Shown: positions 26,366 through 32,753 of the stretch, piece by piece
Layout of the letters: every line of letters begins with the position of its first letter
Position numbering within the stretch: position 1 is the stretch's first letter
NCBI RefSeq assembly: GCF_037646345.1
Contig: NZ_JBBEWR010000001.1
Location: 1-64,000 of the forward strand
Length of the DNA: 64,000 bases
Reading direction: 5' to 3'
Source: Ascidiimonas aurantiaca
Lineage (GTDB): Bacteria; Bacteroidota; Bacteroidia; Flavobacteriales; Flavobacteriaceae
The notes under the pieces: generated by a model
Database searches by the model: none
What the model was told of the DNA's origin: nothing
What the model saw: only the letters and a program-made list of their open reading frames with translations
Position numbers and translations under genes: made by a program

Positions 26366-26839
26366 ATGAAAAAAATGATAATGATGATCTTAACAATAAC
26401 TCTGATTTCCTGTAATCTCAAGACTGACAAGAAAAAGGAAGGAACTACATTATCTGAGAAAGAACAAGAAGTTCAAGTTAAGATTACAAATAAAAATGAA
26501 GAATTTAAAGAAATAAGTTCAGATGATTTTAATCAACTGTTAATAGAAAAGGGAGCGCATTTATCTGCCAAAGATGTTATGAAGTTATTTTACCCTAACA
26601 AGGTAGAAACAGGTGAAGGAAACGAGAAAATAGAGATATTGGAAAAAACCTCTGATAATGGAAATGTGGTGGTAACATTAATTCACGATAATCTGCTGGA
26701 TGATTCCGTAAGGGGAGAGAAATATATTATGGAGTTAACTAGAAGTAACGACCAATGGACCGTTCTTTCCATAAAAAAGAATTGGAAATGTTGGGAGGGT
26801 AGAGGACATACAGACTGGGGAATAGAATTATGTAATTAA
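26366..26839 (+). CDS. Small lipoprotein of unknown function
   Basis: A 157-residue protein starting MKKMIMMILTITLISC with a lipobox LISC and Cys at about 16. The mature part has a Lys/Glu-rich linker, then an approximately 100-residue domain: LSAKDVMKLFYPNKVETGEG, GNVVVTLIHDNLLDDSVRGE and WTVLSIKKNWKCWEGRGHTD. The final block resembles the C-terminus of small secreted proteins with a KKNWKCW.GRGH.dWG motif, whose function is unknown. A start two codons earlier is also possible. It is a single-gene cassette. Confidence 0.65.
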   Translation: MKKMIMMILTITLISCNLKTDKKKEGTTLSEKEQEVQVKITNKNEEFKEISSDDFNQLLIEKGAHLSAKDVMKLFYPNKVETGEGNEKIEILEKTSDNGNVVVTLIHDNLLDDSVRGEKYIMELTRSNDQWTVLSIKKNWKCWEGRGHTDWGIELCN

Positions 26840-26935
26840 ACATTGGCTAACAAGGGCTATAAGTGACCTGCCCGTCTGGTTGGCAAGCTGGAATTGCGAA
26901 CCTTAGTACTTAATAAAAATAGCAACCTGAAACCC

Positions 26936-27060
26936 ATAACTAACAGTCTCACGGTACGACTGCCAATTCACTTAAAATAATGCTATATTTAGTTCCTGAT
27001 AACAGGCTCTCACCATCGCTATTTTGGTACTTGCTACAGCCATGAGGCTGTTGCCGTTAT
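26936..27060 (+). repeat. attC-like site (AACAGTCTCA arms)
   Basis: CTAACAGTCTCACGGTACGA on the left and ACAGCCATGAGGCTGTTGCC on the right form the outer stem (AACAGTCTCA facing TGAGGCTGTT). The middle AATTCACTTAAAATAATGCT is shared with 25112-25196. A second possible left box, GGCTAACAAGGGC, occurs at 26846, suggesting two sites fused by deletion. Confidence 0.65.
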
Positions 27061-27097
27061 TGAGAGAACTAATACCAACAGATAAATAAAAAGAAAT

Positions 27098-27766
27098 ATG
27101 TATAATTTTTCATACTTCAAAGAAAAAGACAAGCAAAAAATATTAGATTTCATAGAAGAAAACCCCTTTGCGTTTATGACAGGTAGTTTTCTGTCGGGTA
27201 AACAGGTGGCAACACAAATACCCGTTTTACTCGAAGAAAGGAATGGAGAACTGTTTTTACAAGGACACATTATGCGTAACACTGATCACCATAAGGCCTT
27301 TGTCGAAAATCCTAATGGTCTTCTTCTATTTACCGGGCCCAATTGTTATGTAAGTGCCTCCTGGTATAGTAATCCTCAAATGGGTTCTACCTGGAATTAT
27401 ATGAGTGTTCACGTAGCAGGTCAAGTCAGTTTTATGACTGATGAAGATCTCATTGGTTTTATGAGAAAACTGACTTTAAAATTTGAAAAAGGCAATACAC
27501 AATCATTGACATTCTATGATAACCTCCCTGATAACTTCCTGAATAAAATGATGCCAGCCATTATAGGTTTTGAAATAAAGGCAGACAATATTGAAAATGT
27601 TTTCAAACTCAGCCAAAATAGAGATGAAAAAAGCTATTTGAATATTATTTCCAAACTTGAAAAACAAGGTGGACAAAGCGCTTTGATCGCCTCAGAAATG
27701 CGAAAAAGACAAGCTGAACTATTTCCCGAAGGTATTGAATGGGACGGCTCCAAATTTGACGCTTAG
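27098..27766 (+). CDS. PaiB-like FMN-binding protein
   Basis: A 222-residue protein of the FMN-binding negative transcriptional regulator (PaiB) family: MYNFSYFKEKDKQKILDFIE, PFAFMTGSFLSG, LQGHIMRNTDHHKAF, FTGPNCYVSASWYSNP, STWNYMSVHVAGQV. The split-barrel FMN fold is related to pyridoxamine-phosphate oxidase. In Bacillus PaiB is encoded with the polyamine acetyltransferase PaiA. Here an acetyltransferase gene follows 9 bp downstream, so the pairing is functionally suggestive. Confidence 0.85.
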   Translation: MYNFSYFKEKDKQKILDFIEENPFAFMTGSFLSGKQVATQIPVLLEERNGELFLQGHIMRNTDHHKAFVENPNGLLLFTGPNCYVSASWYSNPQMGSTWNYMSVHVAGQVSFMTDEDLIGFMRKLTLKFEKGNTQSLTFYDNLPDNFLNKMMPAIIGFEIKADNIENVFKLSQNRDEKSYLNIISKLEKQGGQSALIASEMRKRQAELFPEGIEWDGSKFDA

Positions 27767-27775
27767 ACAATTAGT

Positions 27776-28243
27776 ATGAAGTCGCAAATAACTTTTGAAA
27801 TTAATAAACTGCATCCTAACGAGGTTGCTTGTTTCAGGGATTTAGTAAATATATTTAAAGAAGTATTTGAAAACGAAGAACCAATATCACAAAACAAGCA
27901 ATTAGGTACACTACTGTCCAACCCCAACTTTATGGTGTTTGTTGTAAGACAGAACAACAAGATAGTAGGTGGTTTAACCATTCATGTTTTGCAAAGTTAC
28001 TATAATACAAAGCCGGTTGCTTATATATATGATGTTGGAGTAACCCCTGAGTTGCAAGGTCAGGGTTTAGGCAAGGCGCTTATCGCAGAAGTTTGTGAAT
28101 GTTGCAAGGAAAACGGATTTGAAGATGCTTATGTAGAAGCAGAAAGTGATGACATTGATGCTGTGAACTTTTACCGGAAAACAAAATTTAATAGTGAAAC
28201 TAATGCAATACACTTTACCTATACTTTTGACCATGAAAATTAG
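27776..28243 (+). CDS. GNAT acetyltransferase, AAC(3)-I-like
   Basis: A 155-residue GNAT protein. The acetyl-CoA pyrophosphate loop is GVTPELQGQGLGKALI, preceded by VAYIYDVGV and followed by EDAYVEAESDDIDAVNFYRK and a terminal AIHFTYTF. The order and spacing match aminoglycoside 3-N-acetyltransferases of the AAC(3)-I type, which classically occur as integron cassettes (their motifs: IYDLAV, RRQGIA, VQADYGDDPAVALY, MHFDI). Substrate specificity cannot be read from the sequence. Co-transcribed with the PaiB-like gene, it could instead acetylate polyamines. Confidence 0.75.
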   Translation: MKSQITFEINKLHPNEVACFRDLVNIFKEVFENEEPISQNKQLGTLLSNPNFMVFVVRQNNKIVGGLTIHVLQSYYNTKPVAYIYDVGVTPELQGQGLGKALIAEVCECCKENGFEDAYVEAESDDIDAVNFYRKTKFNSETNAIHFTYTFDHEN

Positions 28244-28260
28244 AAAAGAAGAACAATGAA

Positions 28261-28385
28261 CCGCTAACAGCGTGTATAAAAAATAGGCGAAATAGTGCTA
28301 AATTCAACGCTCTTGGTTCTTATCATACTATACACTTAATAGAGATTTTCACACTTCGTAACCGCCTTGTTTTCAGCACTACCTT
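28261..28385 (+). repeat. Degenerate attC-like site
   Basis: The left end CCGCTAACAGCGTGTATAAA plus AAATAGGCG is intact. The right half keeps AACCGCCTTGTTTTCAGC but has lost the ATATAC arm and the GTT box. It follows the acetyltransferase by 17 bp. Confidence 0.5.
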
Positions 28386-28407
28386 TTATGCGAAATTTAA
28401 CAAAACT

Positions 28408-28737
28408 ATGAGCAATGAGGCTTTAAAAATAATGATCCTGCTGTTTTTCTAAGCAAATTATTTAGTTGGAGCACAAAACAGTATTGATGAATTTTTAAAA
28501 AATCAATCTATAATTGACATACATTTTCATATCACCAAAGGTTATGCAAATAAAGAGATTTATAACCAATGAAAAGTAAATATTGATAGTGCGTGAATTG
28601 ATTGGATTATTGACGACTATAATAAAAACCATGTAGTTTTGGCTCCTGGTAGAGGGCCATTAAAATATGCTGAAATGTATGCTAAAACTGACAGTCATTT
28701 TTGGGCAGGATCAGTTTTCCCTTGTATGAGAATAGTT
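28408..28737 (+). pseudogene. Amidohydrolase-family gene remnant with nonsense codons
   Basis: The frame reads a hydrophobic start (MILLFF, stop, ANYLVGAQNS) and then SIIDIHFHITKGYANKEIYN, stop, and KNHVVLAPGRGPLKYAEMYA plus FWAGSVFPCM. IDIHFH is the metal-binding HxH of amidohydrolases. Three in-frame stops and the sudden end at the next attC-like site show a dead, 3'-truncated gene with a former signal peptide. Confidence 0.6.
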
Positions 28738-28742
28738 GGCCA

Positions 28743-28876
28743 GTGGCTAACATTGTATAAGTAATAGCGGTTTAATTGATAAAACAAAAGGCAAAATGTA
28801 AAACAAAGGTTCGTGCTAAACTGAAAAGTTAGTGAGTAGAAACCCGCTACTACTTATACACAAGACTGTTCTATAC
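28743..28876 (+). repeat. attC-like site (GTATAAGTA-arm type, relative of 5741)
   Basis: GTGGCTAACATTGTATAAGT and CTACTTATACACAAGACTGT form boxes and arms (TTGTATAAGTAATAGCGG facing CCCGCTACTACTTATACAC). The internal GAGTAGAAACCCGCTACTAC is shared with 5741-5875. It lies at the right edge of the array, close behind the broken amidohydrolase. Confidence 0.7.
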
Positions 28877-28918
28877 CAAGAAAAAGCAAAAAATTGATAT
28901 GTGAAGAAAAATAAAGCC

Positions 28919-29146
28919 GGATCTGCCTGCCAGGCCTTCTAATGGTGTTTTAAATTAGCCCATACCAATCTGGACACTTCTCTAAATCCAGAAGGAATGC
29001 ATATTACCAAAGCTATTCAGTACCGAAGTGTGGATAGAGAGAGGGCTTTTGGGGGTAATGGCTATTTAAAAAGATTACATCAATTTTTTTCATTAAAACC
29101 AGAGTACGTTGGTTTAGTAAACCGAATAATTCATAAATCTTTATAG
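28919..29146 (+). pseudogene. Gene-end remnant, repeat copy 1
   Basis: The frame NLDTSLNPEGMHITKAIQYR continues through FGGNGYLKRLHQFFSLKPEY to a TAG at 29144-29146, without a start. The first 150 bp are diverged repeats of 31594-31770 (shared CTGCCAGG, AGCCC, ACACTTCTCTAAAT, AAGCTATTCAGTACC). The protein family is unknown. The following 170 bp (29147-29316) contain a small hairpin ACCTA/TAGGT with a T-run at 29233-29254 and are otherwise AT-rich leader for the next gene. Confidence 0.45.
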
Positions 29147-29316
29147 AGGAGTTTAGAGTTTATAAATTAACTTAAAAAACTACTTAACCTATTCTATATC
29201 AATGGCAAAGATCTTTTAAAAACAGGGATTTTACCTAATAATTATAGGTGTTTTTCCTTACTATATATTAATATAATTGGTTTTCCTTTACTATTATTAA
29301 TATAAATCAAACGATA

Positions 29317-30165
29317 ATGGAAAATTCAAACTTTAATACTTTAAAAGAAAAACTGTCACGTGAATTAAAAGTTAAACAAATTTTTGACTTTCATACTGAC
29401 ATTACAGAGAGCAGGCGAAAAAGAACAATTAACGCTTTACAACCGGGTATTATGCTCTGGGAAAATTCTGAATTTGTAGAAAAGGATTTTGGTTTTAATC
29501 CTATAGAAGGAAGTATTACTCTTTTCTGGGGTTATAAAAAAGAGTCATTTATAAATGAGTTAAGAAATGCTTATGTAAAATATGACGGCAATACGCTAGA
29601 TAGTTTACAAAAAAAAATAGCTAAACAGTTTACCAGAAATGGAGTTCCAACCAGTGCAACCCTTATGAAAGACGTATTGGAAGCAGACACTTTGTTTGAC
29701 TTTGAGTACAATGGAAAACAACTTGCAAATAACTTATGGCTTTCTAAAAAATACAATATTGGTTCTTTAGTTTTTCCTTACAACGGTGGTTACATATCAG
29801 ATTCTTTATTTTCTATAAAAGAACACAATATTAATGATGAATGTAGTAATTATGATTACTTTATAGTTATTAACCCTCCTAGGTTAAGTAGAATAGAGCG
29901 TGCAGCTTTGGATCTGGTTCCTAAAGCTCAATCTGAAATTAATATTTCTAATCCATCACACATAGCAGCAACACCAACCGCGCTAGTAACTGTTGTTATT
30001 TTTGTAACAATTAATACCGCAGTAACTACGTGTTGTTCTCCATTACGAGACCGATTAGCAGAAGTATCATTGCCTGAAAAAATGATTGATAAATTAAGCG
30101 CTGTAAACTCAGCTAAGGAATTGCTAAATGTTAGGGCAAATATTTTTAGAGAATTCGGACTTTAA
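29317..30165 (+). CDS. Candidate toxin/peptide precursor of an Sdp-like system
   Basis: A 282-residue protein without an N-terminal signal peptide. Residues 1-210 are soluble (TLFWGYKKESFINELRNAYV, LFDFEYNGKQLANNLWLS). A hydrophobic segment at 218-238 ends in a vicinal Cys pair and Pro (AVTTCCSPLRD, Cys239-Cys240), followed by a helical tail ending NIFREFGL. I do not recognise the N-terminal family. The function is inferred from its neighbours: the next two genes resemble SdpA and SdpB, which mature a membrane-active peptide from a precursor (SdpC). The hydrophobic Cys-containing block would be the analogous peptide. It could also be an immunity or sensor protein. Confidence 0.5.
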   Translation: MENSNFNTLKEKLSRELKVKQIFDFHTDITESRRKRTINALQPGIMLWENSEFVEKDFGFNPIEGSITLFWGYKKESFINELRNAYVKYDGNTLDSLQKKIAKQFTRNGVPTSATLMKDVLEADTLFDFEYNGKQLANNLWLSKKYNIGSLVFPYNGGYISDSLFSIKEHNINDECSNYDYFIVINPPRLSRIERAALDLVPKAQSEINISNPSHIAATPTALVTVVIFVTINTAVTTCCSPLRDRLAEVSLPEKMIDKLSAVNSAKELLNVRANIFREFGL

Positions 30166-30182
30166 TTATAACAACAAAATTA

Positions 30183-30709
30183 TGACTACTTTTTTTGAAA
30201 TACTTCTTTCAATATTTTTTTTATTATGGATCATTGCAACTTTTATTTTTAGCATGTTTAGTGGTAGATTTAAATTCGCAACCAAAATAGGTATCTTCGG
30301 CTACCTGGTGCCTCAATGGAATTTTTTCGCACCTAATCCAGGAATTTCAGATTTTTATTTATTATACCGTACACAAACTGAATCAGGTATTGTATCGCAT
30401 TGGAAAAATCTTGATGAAATTTCTAAAAGAAAATGGTATAGCATATTTTGGAATCCAGATAAAATTAAAAAGAAAGCCATTTTAGACTATGCAATTGAAT
30501 TAAAAAGTAGTTTTTCTAAAATTGAGAAGAAAGAAGATGAAAATTTACTTACTATTTCATCTCCTTATCTTCTCATTTTAAACTTAATAAGTTGCATGCT
30601 TAAAAATAATTCTGAACAAAATTTCATCCAGTTTATGATCCTGGAAGAAAATTGTTTAACAGAAGATATCTCAGCCTGCCTGATCTCCAAACTACATAAA
30701 ATAAGTTAA
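30183..30709 (+). CDS. SdpA-like membrane-associated protein
   Basis: A 175-residue protein with one N-terminal membrane segment (about residues 5-25) and then FGYLVPQWNFFAPNPGISDF plus YLLYRT (about 39-64). This W-x-FFAPNPG-type motif is found in small proteins encoded beside HTTM genes and recalls the FF/SP motif of the SdpA family needed for Sdp peptide maturation. The start at 30183 is preferred because it puts the membrane segment at the N-terminus and lies 15 bp after the previous stop; an in-frame ATG at 30128 would overlap that gene. The next gene starts after two bases. Confidence 0.55.
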
Positions 30710-30711
30710 TT

Positions 30712-31530
30712 ATGAATTTAGCAAACATTGACCTTTTGTTCACAGTAAGAATTACTTCAATTTTATGTGCTTTTGTCATTATACTTTCTTCTTTAGAGTA
30801 TTTGAAATCCTATCATTTCCTTTCCGACAAGAGTTATTTAAGTTGGGATATTACTAAATATAATTGTAAGCTGCCTTTAAATGGTTTTTTAGGTAAGATT
30901 GTAGATAAATTTTTTTCATATACATATTATAAATACACAATTTTATTAAGGCTTTTGAGTGCCGTTTTAATTTTATTATTTGCGCTTTACAATATTAATA
31001 TTCCCAGCATACTTTATGGAATTGCTGCAATTACCACTATTTCGCTTATCATTAGAGGAATGTATGGTTTAGATGGATCTTATCATTTAAACATGATTAT
31101 TATTACATGTTTATTTCTATATAGCTTATTTCCACAACAAAGTTTTGGGGCAAGCCTTTGTATTTATTTTATTGCTATTCAAGGAATATTATCTTATTTG
31201 ATTGCAGGTATTACAAAACTACAAGGGGAGAAATGGCGAAATGGCAAGGCAATTATTGGCATATTCGGAACAAAAACTTACGGCAATCAAATTATTTATA
31301 ATTATATGTATAAACGTGAATCCATTTCACTGCTGTTAGCATGGTTTATTATATTTTTTGAAATAGCATATGTATTTGTTTTGGTAGTTCCTTTTGAGTA
31401 TAAATTATTGATCTTGTTTACGGGTATTTGCTTTCACGCCTTCAACTCTCTTTTTATGGGACTCAATAGTTTTTTCTTTTCTTTTTTAAGTGCCTACCCG
31501 TCTATCCTTTTTTTATCCATCATAATATAA
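30712..31530 (+). CDS. HTTM-domain membrane protein (SdpB-like)
   Basis: A 272-residue protein with about seven membrane helices and the hallmarks of the HTTM fold (related to vitamin-K-dependent gamma-carboxylase): YLIAGITKLQGEKWRNGKAI at about 162-181 and FHAFNSLFMGLNSFFFSFLS near the C-terminus, then AYPSILF. SdpB, the membrane protein required for maturation of the Bacillus Sdp toxin, belongs to this superfamily. Only two bases separate it from the SdpA-like gene, so the three genes form one operon. Another HTTM function cannot be excluded. Confidence 0.65.
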   Translation: MNLANIDLLFTVRITSILCAFVIILSSLEYLKSYHFLSDKSYLSWDITKYNCKLPLNGFLGKIVDKFFSYTYYKYTILLRLLSAVLILLFALYNINIPSILYGIAAITTISLIIRGMYGLDGSYHLNMIIITCLFLYSLFPQQSFGASLCIYFIAIQGILSYLIAGITKLQGEKWRNGKAIIGIFGTKTYGNQIIYNYMYKRESISLLLAWFIIFFEIAYVFVLVVPFEYKLLILFTGICFHAFNSLFMGLNSFFFSFLSAYPSILFLSIII

Positions 31531-31593
31531 AGATGTCTCTGTAAAATGGATCAGGCCTCAAAGATTTGCTAAAAAATTCAATGGAGTTTCTTA

Positions 31594-31770
31594 ATCTGTC
31601 TGCCAGGGCCCAGCATGGTATTTTATAGTAGCCCTTACCATATATACAGATCTGAACACTTCTCTAAATGCAAAAGAAACGCGTATGGCCCAAGCTATTC
31701 AGTACCAAAGGCTGGTTAAGATAAAACAGTTGCTTTTAATGGTACCATATCCGGTTATTTCCAGTTAGAA
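31594..31770 (+). repeat. Gene-end remnant, repeat copy 2
   Basis: A diverged copy of 28919-29068 (GTCTGCCAGG, AGCCCTTACCA, GAACACTTCTCTAAATGC, CAAGCTATTCAGTACC). It is frameshifted compared with copy 1 and stops just before the AlkD-like gene. It marks the right edge of the accessory DNA. Confidence 0.5.
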
Positions 31771-31781
31771 AAGAAACGTAT

Positions 31782-32507
31782 CTACTTTTTCATAGCCTCT
31801 TTTCTAAGATCGGGAGCCAGTTTTTCAATAGCATAGCGAAGAGAGGTGCGCGGCATGACCTGTTGGTTTCTCATGACATATTCAAAAATAGCTTGCGAAT
31901 GGGCATTACTGGCACTTTTTAACATCCACCCATATCCTTTTTGTACCAGATCATCCGTGTCAAGTAGCAGAATATCTGCAATGGCAAGGATATCCTCCAG
32001 AAATAATCCTTTTCGGGCCGGAACTATAAGGGATACTGCGGCAGCACGCCGAACCCATCGGTTATCAGATCTGGCCCATTCTTTTAATCTGGAAAGATAT
32101 TCAGGATACATTTCCAGAAAAGCACCTATGGTATGATTGCAAAGGGTATCACAAGAGGCCCAGTTATCTACATATCTGGAAACCCACCCCTCAAAAACGG
32201 GAAAGTCATCCGGAGTATATTGTTTTTTAAAACAAAGGGACCATTCACAGGCAATAAACGATTCTTCAATGTATCCTGATTGCCATAACTGCTCACATAG
32301 TGCAAACACTTCTGCTTTGGTTTTAGTTTTGATATCCGGTTTCTTAAAAAACTCTTTTGCTATTTTACGAACCGTAGCTGTTTTTACGCCCAATAGTTGT
32401 ACCTGCTCCTTAAAAAAGTAATGACCGGTGCGTTTTGTTTTTTCATCAGAATTCTTAATGAGTTCTTCCCTCAGGTCTGAAAGTATTTTTTCTTTTTTTA
32501 TGTGCAT
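31782..32507 (-). CDS. DNA alkylation repair enzyme, AlkD-like (HEAT repeats)
   Basis: A 241-residue all-helical protein of the AlkD/DNA-alkylation-repair family: YFFKEQVQLLGVKTATVRKI, LWQSGYIEESFIACEW, YVDNWASCDTLCNHTIGAFL, SDNRWVRRAAAVSLIVPARK and a terminal MPRTSLRYAIEKLAP. The conserved Trp/Asp pair (NWASCD) and WVRR are the DNA-contact features of AlkD-type N3/N7-alkylpurine glycosylases. Its C-terminal end abuts the remnant repeat at 31594-31770; it is the first core-type gene. The neighbours do not suggest an operon. Confidence 0.85.
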   Translation of the reverse strand: MHIKKEKILSDLREELIKNSDEKTKRTGHYFFKEQVQLLGVKTATVRKIAKEFFKKPDIKTKTKAEVFALCEQLWQSGYIEESFIACEWSLCFKKQYTPDDFPVFEGWVSRYVDNWASCDTLCNHTIGAFLEMYPEYLSRLKEWARSDNRWVRRAAAVSLIVPARKGLFLEDILAIADILLLDTDDLVQKGYGWMLKSASNAHSQAIFEYVMRNQQVMPRTSLRYAIEKLAPDLRKEAMKK

Positions 32508-32703
32508 ATAACAGCTTTTATAGATGTTGTTTAAAAGAGCATATACTCAACTCGATTTCTTTTTCAGGACTTGGCATTTGAGTTTTAAAAGGCTTTATAG
32601 TATTCAAAAATAATAAACCCTACGATCCTTAAAAAGAATCTAAACAGTGTTAACACATTTATCTTTAGGGAAAATAGTTTTATATAACATATTATACGTA
32701 ACA

Positions 32704-32736
32704 AAAAAGCCATACTGTTTTAAAGTATGGCTTTTT
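32704..32736. terminator. Bidirectional terminator
   Basis: AAAAAGCCATAC and GTATGGCTTTTT flank an eight-base loop, giving a strong stem with T-runs on both strands. It lies just downstream of the metalloprotease gene (- strand). Confidence 0.8.
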
Positions 32737-32753
32737 ATGATTATGCGGTAACC

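Noticed and set aside
383..28876. CRISPR array as the explanation of the repeated palindromes
   Set aside because: The repeats are long, diverged in sequence, spaced by genes and not by 30-40 bp spacers, and no cas gene is present.
383..31770. Prophage or conjugative element
   Set aside because: No capsid, portal, terminase, tra or relaxase genes; the tail-fibre-like protein at 17378 belongs to a family that is common in Bacteroidota outside phages.
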